From contig JAWJLM010000004.1 of NCBI GenBank assembly GCA_040191315.1, positions 78,767 through 142,766 of the forward strand: a stretch of 64,000 nt of DNA, written 5' to 3'. Below are positions 27,315 to 35,642 of the stretch, piece by piece. The DNA is from Bacillaceae bacterium S4-13-56. Lineage in GTDB: Bacteria; Bacillota; Bacilli; Bacillales; JAWJLM01. A program made the position numbers and the translations under genes. Within the stretch, counting starts at the first letter, position 1. Each line of letters opens with the position of its first letter. The notes beneath the pieces are model-generated. The model saw only the letters and a list, made by a program, of their open reading frames with translations, searched no databases and was not told where the DNA came from.

Positions 27315-27737
27315 TTAATTATTTTCTTCATAGGCAAAACGCTGAAAACCTTGATAGCGTGTTCCTTGGAAAGTAAGATTGCCGTAATCGCCTTCAGCAA
27401 GTAATCCAAATTCTTTTCCATCCACTTGAAACTCCATTCGATCTCCACTTCCTACTTCAAACGTGACATAATAGTAAGTAGATGTTCTGTGATGATGATG
27501 GTTATCATGATTATGATGATGACGGCTAACATCCGTACGCTTAGAGATAACAGTGGCATCAACAGTCAATACGGGCTGTTGGTTGTTATAATTCCATTGC
27601 TTAGCTCCTTTTGCAGCACGAAAAATAATGGTGCCAATAACTATAACAAATACAATACCTATAAAGACAGGAACTATTGTAAACATAATGTCACCTGGGA
27701 AGCCTATTCCAGGACCTGATGATGGAAATGAATCCAT
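27315..27737 (-). CDS. DUF2500 membrane protein with His-rich segment
   Basis: 140-aa protein from the ATG at 27737 behind AAGGGGGGA. It has one N-terminal membrane helix (MFTIVPVFIGIVFVIVIGTIIF) and then a soluble domain of the DUF2500 type (PVLTVDATVISKRTDVSR ... YYVTFEVGSGDRMEFQV ... EFGLLAEGDYGNLTFQGTRY). The loop after the first beta strand holds nine His among 13 residues (HHHNHDNHHHH), which could bind metal. The family has no established function. It is divergent from the HTH gene at 27840. Confidence 0.85.
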   Translation of the reverse strand: MDSFPSSGPGIGFPGDIMFTIVPVFIGIVFVIVIGTIIFRAAKGAKQWNYNNQQPVLTVDATVISKRTDVSRHHHNHDNHHHHRTSTYYYVTFEVGSGDRMEFQVDGKEFGLLAEGDYGNLTFQGTRYQGFQRFAYEENN

Positions 27738-27839
27738 AAAAATCCCCCCTTCACTAAAAAAATATCTAATACATACTGTAATACACGAAGGAAAGAATGG
27801 GAAGGTTTCAGCCAAAAAGATTGTTAAGGAGGTCGAAAA

Positions 27840-28070
27840 ATGTACTTAACAGTAAAAGAAACAGCAGAATACCTATCAATGCATCCTTCTGTTGTGGAAT
27901 CTCTGATTCAAGAGAAGAAAATCCGTGCAGTTCATGATGGAGAACAATATTTAATTAACAAGGAACAGTTTGCTACCCATCTTAATCAATTAGAAAAATT
28001 AAGGAAGCAAATGCAGGAGTATTTGACAGAGCCTCTACCCGAAGACCCTGACGTCAAGGATGAAGATTAG
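27840..28070 (+). CDS. Excisionase-type helix-turn-helix protein
   Basis: 76-aa DNA-binding protein of the HTH_17/excisionase type. The fold signature is MYLTVKETAEYLSMHPSVVESLIQEKKI followed by RAVHDGEQYLINKEQF. The C-terminus is acidic. The ATG follows AAGGAGG. No integrase or other mobile-element gene is near, so it is more likely a small regulator than a phage excisionase. A hairpin follows at 28175. Confidence 0.82.
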   Translation: MYLTVKETAEYLSMHPSVVESLIQEKKIRAVHDGEQYLINKEQFATHLNQLEKLRKQMQEYLTEPLPEDPDVKDED

Positions 28071-28174
28071 TAGCAAGAATTTTTCCTCCCCTATTTGGAT
28101 AAGAAACTAAAGGATAAGAATTTCGTCGATAAAAATCACTTTAAATATTCAGAAAAGTCAGGTATAATTGTAAA

Positions 28175-28216
28175 AAAGCAGTCATCTTAAGAGAAAACAG
28201 GGGTGACTGCTTTATT
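28175..28216 (+). terminator. Terminator-like hairpin after HTH gene
   Basis: 10-bp stem AAAGCAGTCA / TGACTGCTTT with a 19-nt loop and tail ATTTAC. It lies about 105 nt after the HTH stop and just before the acyl-CoA operon promoter region. Confidence 0.7.
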
Positions 28217-28227
28217 TACGGGTTAAC

Positions 28228-28245
28228 ATACCGACCGGTTAGTAT
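28228..28245 (+). promoter_or_regulatory. Operator-like palindrome upstream of acyl-CoA cluster
   Basis: ATACCGACCGGTTAGTAT is an imperfect 18-bp palindrome 50 nt before the first acyl-CoA dehydrogenase gene. It matches the palindrome at 33462-33479 in its right half. The cluster encodes a TetR-type regulator (32430), so both sites are probable targets of it. Confidence 0.72.
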
Positions 28246-28294
28246 CTCGGTAGAAAGAAAAAATGTTTCACTATTAAAGAAATGGGGGATAAGA

Positions 28295-29524
28295 ATGGAT
28301 TTTTCGGTTTCGGATAAGGTGAAGTCATGGTCAGAGACGTTAGAACGGTTTATGGAGGAAGTCATTTTTCCAAATGAAAAAGTCTATAAAGAACAGTTGA
28401 ACCAATCCAATCATCGTTTCGAACGCATTCCACCTGTGATGGAAGAGATGAAAAGAAAAGCAAAAGAGCAGGGCTTATGGAATTTATTTTTACCAGATGA
28501 GAAGTATGGAGTCGGCCTAACCAATCTAGAATATGCGCCACTTTGTGAAATTATGGGGAAATCATTCCTTGCACCCGAGGTATTTAATTGTAATGCCCCT
28601 GATACAGGGAATATGGAGGTGCTGGCACGATATGGAACGGAGGCTCAAAAAGAAAGGTGGCTCAAGCCTCTACTTGAAGGAGAAATTCGATCCGCTTTTT
28701 GTATGACGGAGCCTGAAGTGGCTTCCTCAGATGCGACTAATATTACAGCTGAGATTGTTCGGGACGGAGACGAATATGTGATTAGTGGTCGGAAATGGTG
28801 GTCTTCCGGTGCTGGGGACCCACGTTGTCAGATTTTAATTTTTATGGGAAAAACGGACCCTAATGCGGAGCGCCATCGTCAACAATCTATGGTTCTAGTA
28901 CCCATGAATACACCAGGGGTCAAAGTGGAACGAATGGTACCTGTTTTCGGGTATGACGATGCCCCACATGGTCACGCTGAAATTACGTTTACCAATGTAA
29001 GGGTGCCTGTAGAAAATATTTTAGTCGGAGAAGGAGAAGGATTTGCTATAGCTCAAGGTAGACTTGGACCAGGAAGGATTCACCATTGTATGCGGGCTAT
29101 AGGAGCAGCAGAGCGCGCACTGGCTTATATGTGTGAAAGAGTGCAACAAAGAGAGGCATTTGGTCGACCACTTGCTCATCAGGGGGTTATTCGGGAGTGG
29201 ATTGCTGATTCTAGAATCGAAATAGAGCAAGCAAGATTACTAGTTTTAAATGCTGCCGATATGATGGATAAGGTCGGGAACAAAGCAGCTAAAAAAGAGA
29301 TTGCCATGATTAAAGTGGTCGCTCCTAATGTGGCCCTAAAGGTGATCGACCGTGCGATTCAAGCATTTGGAGGAGCGGGAGTAAGTGAGGATTTTCCATT
29401 AGCAAACTCCTATGCTTTAATCCGGACGTTGCGAATCGCCGATGGACCTGATGAAGTTCACCGTCAATCGGTGGCTAAAGTAGAATTAAAAGAACAATCA
29501 GGGAAAAGACTGACTAAAATGTAA
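28295..29524 (+). CDS. Acyl-CoA dehydrogenase, ACAD11/LvaC-like
   Basis: Flavin acyl-CoA dehydrogenase of the subgroup that includes the C-terminal half of human ACAD11 and LvaC of the Pseudomonas levulinate pathway. Subgroup signatures are [59 protein letters not shown] and HGGAGVS-like [17 protein letters not shown]. The end reads [11 protein letters not shown], where ordinary acyl-CoA dehydrogenases have YEGT with the catalytic Glu. It is 409 aa. The expected reaction is dephosphorylation or dehydration of 4-phosphoacyl-CoA rather than plain alpha-beta oxidation. A matching kinase gene is at 35643. It starts 6 nt after GGGGGAT. Confidence 0.88.
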   Translation: MDFSVSDKVKSWSETLERFMEEVIFPNEKVYKEQLNQSNHRFERIPPVMEEMKRKAKEQGLWNLFLPDEKYGVGLTNLEYAPLCEIMGKSFLAPEVFNCNAPDTGNMEVLARYGTEAQKERWLKPLLEGEIRSAFCMTEPEVASSDATNITAEIVRDGDEYVISGRKWWSSGAGDPRCQILIFMGKTDPNAERHRQQSMVLVPMNTPGVKVERMVPVFGYDDAPHGHAEITFTNVRVPVENILVGEGEGFAIAQGRLGPGRIHHCMRAIGAAERALAYMCERVQQREAFGRPLAHQGVIREWIADSRIEIEQARLLVLNAADMMDKVGNKAAKKEIAMIKVVAPNVALKVIDRAIQAFGGAGVSEDFPLANSYALIRTLRIADGPDEVHRQSVAKVELKEQSGKRLTKM

Positions 29525-29548
29525 GCGTTAACAATATATATTTTAAAT

Positions 29549-29920
29549 AAAGTATAAAATCTGTCTAGCTCCAGCGAAAAAGCTTCATCGAGTAATTTTC
29601 GCCCGAGTAAGGAAAGCTACATAGAGCTACTTCGCAGAAACAAGTGCTTTTCTTGTTTCGAGGGCAGCCTATCGACTAGAGTCGGTTCCCTCCTCTCCAT
29701 CGATAAGTCAACATCGATGAAGGAGGTTCGGTTAAAAACGCGGCATCGTGGTGGGACTGCGATTACTCGTCCCACCGAAATGATTCGTAACGCCTACGTG
29801 ACCCACATCCTGTGGGACTCACCGCCTTACGTCGATGGCCACAAGAAATGCGTCTCGAGAATTTACTTCGCAGAAACAAGTGCTTTTCTTGTTTCGAAGG
29901 GCGCTTGCAATTTTCTTATA
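29549..29920 (+). repeat. Family-2 composite repeat (GTCTAGCTCCAG-type), longest copy
   Basis: About 370 nt between two operon genes. It starts ATAAAGTATAAAATCTGTCT, contains GTCTAGCTCCAGCG at 29563, and ends GGGCGCTTGCAATTTTCTTA. A 36-nt piece including ACTTCGCAGAAACAAGTGCT occurs twice (about 29626 and 29866), flanking a GC-richer core, which looks like one element inserted in another. Similar elements are common between genes in Bacillaceae. Copies or fragments are at 11690, 48741 and 56100. The 72-aa ORF in it is not a gene. Confidence 0.82.
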
Positions 29921-29936
29921 AGGATGGGAGATTGAA

Positions 29937-30713
29937 ATGAGTAGATTAGAAGAAATGTTTTCCCTTGAAGGGAAGGTTGCGATTGTGACAGGGGGAGGCC
30001 GAGGACTCGGTCGCCAAATGGCTTTGGCTTATGCTGATGCAGGTGCTAAAGTTATGATTTGTTCTCGGAAAATTGAGGCCTGTCAGCAGGTGGCAAAAGA
30101 AATGGAAGACAATGGAGGGGAAGCTTTAGCCTTAGAATGTAATATTGCGGATCCTGAACAGGTCCAAGAGGTCGTGCAAAAAACATTAGACCACTTCGGG
30201 ACGATTGATATTTTAGTAAATAATAGTGGGGCGACATGGGGAGCACCGGTCCTTGAAATGCCTTATGAAGCGTGGCAAAAGGTAATGAACGTCAATGTGA
30301 CAGGGACTTTTCTCATGTCGCAAGCTGTGGCCAAGCATATGATGGAAAAGAAACAAGGAAAAATTATTAACATAGCTTCTGTTGCTGGTTTTGGTGGAGT
30401 GGATCCTCGCATTATGGATACCATTTGCTATAACACCAGTAAAGGAGCTGTGATTACCTTTACGAAGGATTTGGCTACAAAGCTTGGAGAGCATCAAATC
30501 AATGTGAATGCCATTGCACCTGGATTTTTCCCGACTAAGATGTCAAAGGGCGTCTTAGAAATGGGAGGACAGATGATTATAGAAAGAACGCCACTGCGCA
30601 GATTGGGGGGAGATAACGATATAGAAGGAGTAGCTATTTTTCTAGCATCTAAAGCCTCTGATTATATGACGGGGCAGATAGTTGCAGTAGACGGTGGGAT
30701 GTCAGCCATGTAG
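29937..30713 (+). CDS. SDR-family oxidoreductase (3-oxoacyl-ACP reductase-like)
   Basis: Short-chain dehydrogenase, NAD(P)-dependent. It is 258 aa. The cofactor motif TGGGRGLG is at about residues 18-25, NNSGATWG follows beta-4, and the catalytic Tyr-Lys is in CYNTSKGAV. The C-terminal DGGMSAM is typical of FabG-like enzymes. In the levulinate gene set an SDR accompanies the kinase, dehydrogenase and CoA ligase, so here it may act on 3- or 4-hydroxy/keto acyl-CoAs. The ATG follows AAGGATGGGAG. Confidence 0.88.
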   Translation: MSRLEEMFSLEGKVAIVTGGGRGLGRQMALAYADAGAKVMICSRKIEACQQVAKEMEDNGGEALALECNIADPEQVQEVVQKTLDHFGTIDILVNNSGATWGAPVLEMPYEAWQKVMNVNVTGTFLMSQAVAKHMMEKKQGKIINIASVAGFGGVDPRIMDTICYNTSKGAVITFTKDLATKLGEHQINVNAIAPGFFPTKMSKGVLEMGGQMIIERTPLRRLGGDNDIEGVAIFLASKASDYMTGQIVAVDGGMSAM

Positions 30714-30788
30714 ACACAAAAAGAAAAGGGATTTTGGGAGTACTTCACGGTGGGTTTTAAAAAGGATAAAACAAAGGGAGGAACCAAA

Positions 30789-32390
30789 ATGGAAAGAGTG
30801 TGGTTAAAGCATTACTCAGAGCATATTACGAAAGAAATTGACATTCCTGATGTTTCGGTGGGGGATATACTGAGACAAACAGCAGCCAGATTTGGGGACA
30901 AAAAAGCGATTCACTTTTACGGACACGAAATTACTTATCAAGAATTGGCTATGCAGGCGGGAGCATTTGCTTCTGTCTTACAGGATAAAGGTCTGAAAAA
31001 AGGGGATCGAGTGGCTATTATGCTACCTAACTGTCCCCAATATGTCATCAGCTATTATGGCATACTGCAAGGTGGGGGTACGGTAACTCAAGTTAACCCA
31101 ATGCTTTTAGGGAAAGAATTGACTCATATACTGACAGATTCAGGAGCGGAAACCATCGTTATTTATGAGCCACTGCTTCCTGTTTTAAACAAGGTGCTAG
31201 ATCAGACCAACGTGAAGCAAGTCATTAGTGTAAATTTAACGGGCAGATCTAGTGATAGCGGAGTAGCCACTGATTTTACCGATTTTGTAAAAAGTGTGAC
31301 AAAGCCGCCGACACCACCTGTTATTGATCCTAAGGAAGATATCGCTGTCCTTCAATACACTGGCGGAACGACTGGCCGCTCCAAGGGGGCTATGCTGACA
31401 CATCGAAATGTGGTAGCCAACGTCATTCAGTGTTATGAGTACTTTAAGGAAGAAATCACCCCTGGGGAAGAAAGATATCTGACGGTTATTCCAATATTCC
31501 ATGTGTTTGGAATGACTTCTGGAATGAATCTTTCTATTTATTCGGGATCTATGAACATTCTTCTGCCAAAATTCGAACTGGAAGAGGTTCTGGAAACCAT
31601 CAAGAATCTTCAGCCAACTTCTTTTCCGGGAGTGCCAACGATGTATGTTGCGCTGACGAACCATCCGAAGGCTGAAGAATATGGAATAGATAGTATTAGA
31701 ATTTGTAACAGTGGAAGTGCGCCAATGCCAGGAGAATTGTTGCGCTCCTTTGAGGCGAAGACAGGTGCCATGATTTTAGAAGGATACGGATTATCAGAGA
31801 GTTCACCGGTTACCCATTGTAACCCGATGTTCGCTCAAAGAAAGCCAGGAAGTATTGGTATTGGAGTTGCATCTACCGATTATAAGGTTGTGGACCTAGC
31901 CAAGGGTACGGAAGAACTTCCGTATGGTGAGGTAGGAGAACTTGTGATTCGCGGTCCGCAAGTCATGAAAGGCTACTGGAATATGCCAGAGGAAACCGCT
32001 AATACATTGAGAGACGGCTGGCTATATACGGGGGATATTGCCCGAATGGATGAGGACGGCTATGTCTATATCATCGATCGTAAAAAAGATTTAATCATCG
32101 CGGGTGGATATAATATTTATCCTCGTGATGTGGAGGAAATCATTTATGAGCATCCATCTGTTCAAGAAGCTGTTGTTGTTGGTGTGCCAGACCCCTATCG
32201 TGGAGAAACAGTGAAAGCTGTAGTCGTGTTAAAAGAAGGTAAAACTTGTACGGAAGAAGAGTTAATCTCTTATTGTCGTGAAAACATGGCTGCCTTTAAG
32301 GTCCCTCGTATCGTTGAATTCAGAAGTGAGTTGCCAAAAACGAATGTGGGTAAAATTTTACGCCGTGCGATTCGTGAGGAAAGCCTATAA
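30789..32390 (+). CDS. Acyl-CoA synthetase (fatty-acid CoA ligase)
   Basis: AMP-forming acyl-CoA ligase that activates carboxylic acids to CoA thioesters for the pathway. It is 533 aa from the ATG at 30789 behind AAAGGGAGG; the upstream extension to 30750 is not needed. The AMP-binding motif TGGTTGRSKGAMLTH, the GYGLSE motif and the adenylation C-terminal motif DRKKDLIIAGGYNIYPRDVEE are intact, as is the final Lys in PKTNVGKILRR. It resembles long-chain acyl-CoA ligases, but chain length cannot be predicted. Confidence 0.92.
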   Translation: MERVWLKHYSEHITKEIDIPDVSVGDILRQTAARFGDKKAIHFYGHEITYQELAMQAGAFASVLQDKGLKKGDRVAIMLPNCPQYVISYYGILQGGGTVTQVNPMLLGKELTHILTDSGAETIVIYEPLLPVLNKVLDQTNVKQVISVNLTGRSSDSGVATDFTDFVKSVTKPPTPPVIDPKEDIAVLQYTGGTTGRSKGAMLTHRNVVANVIQCYEYFKEEITPGEERYLTVIPIFHVFGMTSGMNLSIYSGSMNILLPKFELEEVLETIKNLQPTSFPGVPTMYVALTNHPKAEEYGIDSIRICNSGSAPMPGELLRSFEAKTGAMILEGYGLSESSPVTHCNPMFAQRKPGSIGIGVASTDYKVVDLAKGTEELPYGEVGELVIRGPQVMKGYWNMPEETANTLRDGWLYTGDIARMDEDGYVYIIDRKKDLIIAGGYNIYPRDVEEIIYEHPSVQEAVVVGVPDPYRGETVKAVVVLKEGKTCTEEELISYCRENMAAFKVPRIVEFRSELPKTNVGKILRRAIREESL

Positions 32391-32429
32391 AAGTGAAGGT
32401 CGAAAATGATGTTGAAGGAAGGGTTTTGG

Positions 32430-32993
32430 ATGAAAGAGAGAATGCTGCAAACATGTATCCAGTTATTTGAGGAAAAAGGCTTCAGTGAAACATCGATTCA
32501 AGACATTGTCGAGGCCGAGGGTGTCACGAAGGGAACTTTTTACTATTACTTTTCCAGTAAGGAAGAGGTCCTAATGACCATCCATCGTCTCTACATTGAT
32601 ACATTGTTGGAGCAGCAGGCTGTCATTTTATCCAATCCCTCTTTAACGAACGGAGAAAAATTGCGTCAGTTAATAGGAATGCTTGTTAGTAACATCGCTC
32701 CACACGGGGATAGCGCCCGTGTCTTCTTCCGAGAGCTCCGCCATTTATCGGCGGAGCATCTTGAAGAAGTACGTCCTAAGCGGGATCGGGTTCGCAAGGG
32801 TATGCAGAAAGTTATTGAAGCGGGCGTTTCTGCTGGTGAGTTTCGTTCAGACTTAGATCCCAGCATTGTCACCTTAGGTATCTTAGGAGCATGTAATTGG
32901 ACGTATCAATGGTTCAATCCTTATGGTAGAGTGTCTGCTGATGAGGTGGCTGACACGTATATGAAGATGATCGGAGAAGGGATTGAAGAGTGA
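32430..32993 (+). CDS. TetR/AcrR-family regulator of the acyl-CoA cluster
   Basis: TetR-type repressor, 187 aa from the ATG at 32430 behind AAGGAAGGG (the ATG at 32406 precedes that site). The N-terminal HTH reads GFSETSIQDIVEAEGVTKGTFYYYFSSKEEVL, the standard TetR pattern. The C-terminal domain resembles the FadR/YsiA group that senses acyl-CoAs. It probably binds the palindromes at 28228 and 33462, giving derepression when the substrate acyl-CoA accumulates. It ends the first half of the cluster. Confidence 0.9.
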   Translation: MKERMLQTCIQLFEEKGFSETSIQDIVEAEGVTKGTFYYYFSSKEEVLMTIHRLYIDTLLEQQAVILSNPSLTNGEKLRQLIGMLVSNIAPHGDSARVFFRELRHLSAEHLEEVRPKRDRVRKGMQKVIEAGVSAGEFRSDLDPSIVTLGILGACNWTYQWFNPYGRVSADEVADTYMKMIGEGIEE

Positions 32994-33029
32994 CTTTTTG
33001 TGTTGATACCTGCGGATAGGTTTTGTTAG

Positions 33030-33390
33030 GAGTAAGCATAGAAGGGTTAATATGAGTATTGACCGTTTTTGCCGTGAGCATAAAATGGAGAAGTTGATCA
33101 TTAGAGGTCTGTTTTGAGCATAATTACTCTAAGGAAGGAAAATAATGCGCGCAAGGAACAAAATGTTGAGCATAGGAAGTGGTGCTCTTGCGCTTAAAAA
33201 GGTTTATCTGAGCATACCGTGGCAATGGTGAGCATTGGCAGTAAATTATGAGCAAAGAGAGAAGAAAGTCGAGCATAAACAAGCCAATTTTGAGCATAGG
33301 ACCTAGGAAACCTGCGCATAAACTAAATAATCCGCGCATAATAACATGAAATGGAGCATAAAGCTTGAAACATGAGCATAAGCATTACTT
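33030..33390. repeat. Phased short-word array P1 (GAGCATA, about 20.7 nt spacing)
   Basis: A gene-free stretch in which the word GAGCATA (or GCGCATA, GAGCATT, GAGTATT) recurs at 33034, 33054, 33076, 33096, 33116, 33146, 33168, 33188, 33210, 33230, 33250, 33271, 33292, 33314, 33334, 33354 and 33374. The spacing is 20-22 nt with one 30-nt step. Sequence between the words is unrelated. It lies between the TetR gene and the second half of the acyl-CoA cluster. Short ORFs here are shadows. Confidence 0.8.
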
Positions 33391-33461
33391 TTTTATTAAA
33401 AAACACCATAAGGCTCAAACCAAAATGAATCAAGTGCCTTCAATACAAACCTAAAACAAAC

Positions 33462-33479
33462 ATACTAACTGGTTAGTAC
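33462..33479 (+). promoter_or_regulatory. Operator-like palindrome upstream of second acyl-CoA operon
   Basis: ATACTAACTGGTTAGTAC is a near-perfect palindrome (TACTAAC / GTTAGTA arms) 41 nt before the hydroxyacyl-CoA dehydrogenase start. It shares GGTTAGTA with the site at 28228. It is the probable operator of the TetR-type regulator encoded at 32430. Confidence 0.75.
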
Positions 33480-33519
33480 AGAACAAATAAACATCAACAA
33501 TCAAAGGAGTTGATCAGAA

Positions 33520-34398
33520 ATGACAAATATTAACCAAATCGCTGTCATTGGCGCAGGATCGATGGGCCACCAGATTGCCATGCTCAGTGCATTAGGTGGA
33601 TTCGAGACCACACTACAAGACATTAATGAAGAAGCTTTAACAAAAGCGAGGCAACAACTAGAAGGTCACATGACCAATTGGGTATCAAAAGGAAAAATTT
33701 CGGAAGAAGCAAAAAACGCAGCCTTCAGTCGACTCACCATGACAACTAGTATAGAAGAAGCGGCTAGAAAAGCAGATATGGTTATTGAAGCGGTAGTTGA
33801 AAAACTTGATGTAAAACGTGAGGTTTTTAAATACTTAGATGCCATTGCTCCTGAACATGCTATTTTAGCAACGAACAGTTCAACGATCGTCAATTCGAAG
33901 TTAGCAGAGGTCACCAAAAGACCGGATAAAATCTGCAATATGCATTTCTTTTTCCCTCCACTAGTGATGGATTGTGTGGAGGTCGTGAAAAGTGAGCAGA
34001 CCTCCCAAGAGACAGTAGAAACAGCCATGGCTGTATGTGAACAAATGAATCGGACCGCTGTTCTATTAGAAAAAGAAATCTATGGATTCATCGCTAATCG
34101 AATCCTTTTTGCCCTTTCCAAAGAGGCGATGTTTTTATATGAAAACGGATATGCTGATTTTAAGGATATTGACACCATTGTAAAAAAAGCACTACGACAT
34201 CCTATTGGTCCATTTGAATTGGCTGATCTATCTGGTATTGATGTAGGTTATTATGCAAATCTGCAACTCTATCAAGAAACTGGTAATCCAGAAGATTTAC
34301 CATCTAAGCTGATAGAGGAAAAAGTAAAGGCCGGCGATCTTGGTAGAAAGACAGGAAAAGGCTGGTATGACTACACAAAGGACGGTGTCACTTCATGA
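33520..34398 (+). CDS. 3-hydroxyacyl-CoA dehydrogenase (3-hydroxybutyryl-CoA type)
   Basis: NAD-dependent dehydrogenase that oxidises 3-hydroxyacyl-CoA to 3-ketoacyl-CoA. It is 292 aa. The N-terminal Rossmann motif is GAGSMGHQIAM. Catalytic-domain signatures are MHFFFPPLVMDCVEVV (with His) and NRILFALSKEAM. It starts behind AAAGGAG; its stop overlaps the next gene by 4 nt (ATGA). A ketothiolase, which would complete beta-oxidation, is not in the window. Confidence 0.92.
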   Translation: MTNINQIAVIGAGSMGHQIAMLSALGGFETTLQDINEEALTKARQQLEGHMTNWVSKGKISEEAKNAAFSRLTMTTSIEEAARKADMVIEAVVEKLDVKREVFKYLDAIAPEHAILATNSSTIVNSKLAEVTKRPDKICNMHFFFPPLVMDCVEVVKSEQTSQETVETAMAVCEQMNRTAVLLEKEIYGFIANRILFALSKEAMFLYENGYADFKDIDTIVKKALRHPIGPFELADLSGIDVGYYANLQLYQETGNPEDLPSKLIEEKVKAGDLGRKTGKGWYDYTKDGVTS

Positions 34399-35177
34399 GC
34401 ACAAAAAAGGTTACCTTAAAAAAAGAGCGTGGGATTGGCATTATTGTAATCGATAATCCTCCACTAAATGTAATGGGTCGCCAGGTTCAGGAAGAGCTTT
34501 CCGAAATCGTCGAGCAAATCAAAGACGATAACGAAGTGGTCTGTGTCATCCTTGTTACGGCAGGTGAAAAAGCCTTCATTGCTGGTGCGGATATCAAAGA
34601 GTTCCCTGCTATGATGGGAAATCCGAACATGCAAGAGTATGTCATGGGAATGCACAATCTTTTGCATGAAATTGATGACCTGCCAAAACCGACTATTGCT
34701 GTCCTAGACGGACTCACTTACGGAGGAGGCTGCGAGCTAGCCTTGGCATTCGACATGAGGGTCGCAGAAGAGCAGACAACCATTGCCTTACCTGAAATCA
34801 AACTTGGACTTTTTCCAGGTGGAGGGGGAACCCAGCGCCTTCCTAGATTGATAGGTGAGGCACGATCCAAAGAGATGATGTTCACTGGAGAACCTATTTC
34901 AGCAGAAAAGGCGGAGCAAATTGGATTGGTAAACCACGTAGTACCAACAGGAAAAGGACTAGAAGCGGCATTCCAGATTGCAGATAGAATCGTAGATAAA
35001 TCCCTACAAGCATTATCGCGAATCAAAACAGCAGTAGACGAGGGCTTAGAGCTTCCACTTAGAGAAGGAATAAAAAGAGAAGCCCAACTTTTTGAAGAAG
35101 TTTTTCAAACAAAGGATATTGCAGAGGGCGTTTCAGCTTTCATTGAAAAGAGAAAACCGAAATTCACACATCAATAA
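34395..35177 (+). CDS. Enoyl-CoA hydratase/isomerase family protein
   Basis: Crotonase-fold enzyme that hydrates 2-enoyl-CoA. It is 260 aa. The oxyanion-hole and substrate regions are visible as AFIAGADIKEF and LTYGGGCELALAFDMRVA, and the catalytic Glu region as LGLFPGGGGTQRLPRL. The C-terminal LFEEVFQTKDIAEGVSAFIEKRKPKF is typical. Its start overlaps the previous stop. Confidence 0.93.
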   Translation: MSTKKVTLKKERGIGIIVIDNPPLNVMGRQVQEELSEIVEQIKDDNEVVCVILVTAGEKAFIAGADIKEFPAMMGNPNMQEYVMGMHNLLHEIDDLPKPTIAVLDGLTYGGGCELALAFDMRVAEEQTTIALPEIKLGLFPGGGGTQRLPRLIGEARSKEMMFTGEPISAEKAEQIGLVNHVVPTGKGLEAAFQIADRIVDKSLQALSRIKTAVDEGLELPLREGIKREAQLFEEVFQTKDIAEGVSAFIEKRKPKFTHQ

Positions 35178-35228
35178 CGATGGAAAACCAATAAAAATTC
35201 ATCACTAGGACTTAGGAGGATATAGAAA

Positions 35229-35639
35229 ATGAAACACGAATTTGGGGTAAAGGTTAGATTTAGCGAAACAGATGCACTAGGACATGTAAGTAACATCAGC
35301 TACTTTATTTACTTGGAGGACGCGCGAATCGAGTTTTTCAGAAAACTCGGAGCTAACCTAGGAATGGGAAATTGGCATTTTATCGTGGCGAACGTATCCT
35401 GTGATTTTATTCAGCAAGCGCATTTTGATGACCACATTACAATAGAATCCACTGTTAGCAAAATCGGAAACACCAGCTTTCATATCAAACATGAGCTGTA
35501 CACTGACAAAGGCCTCGTGGCGAGAGGAAAAGCTGTCGTAGTTTACTTCGATTTTGAAGCACAAAAGCCAATTCCAGTTCCAACCGAATTCAAGAAAGCA
35601 CTTGAAACCTATGTGGAAAAGGAGTCTAAGGAGGTTTAA
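35229..35639 (+). CDS. Acyl-CoA thioesterase (hotdog fold, 4HBT family)
   Basis: 136-aa hotdog-fold thioesterase. The N-terminal VRFSETDALGHVSNISYFIYLEDARIEFF is the 4-hydroxybenzoyl-CoA thioesterase-type motif with its Asp and the N/H pair. It hydrolyses acyl-CoA thioesters and may relieve CoA trapping in the pathway. The ATG follows TTAGGAGG. The next gene begins 3 nt after the stop. Confidence 0.88.
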   Translation: MKHEFGVKVRFSETDALGHVSNISYFIYLEDARIEFFRKLGANLGMGNWHFIVANVSCDFIQQAHFDDHITIESTVSKIGNTSFHIKHELYTDKGLVARGKAVVVYFDFEAQKPIPVPTEFKKALETYVEKESKEV

Positions 35640-35642
35640 TTT

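Noticed and set aside
27840..28070. Excisionase as a sign of a prophage or integrative element
   Set aside because: No integrase, attachment repeats or phage genes occur nearby; the HTH type is common in small chromosomal regulators.
29717..29935. 72-codon ORF before the SDR gene
   Set aside because: It lies wholly in the family-2 repeat and has no coding character.
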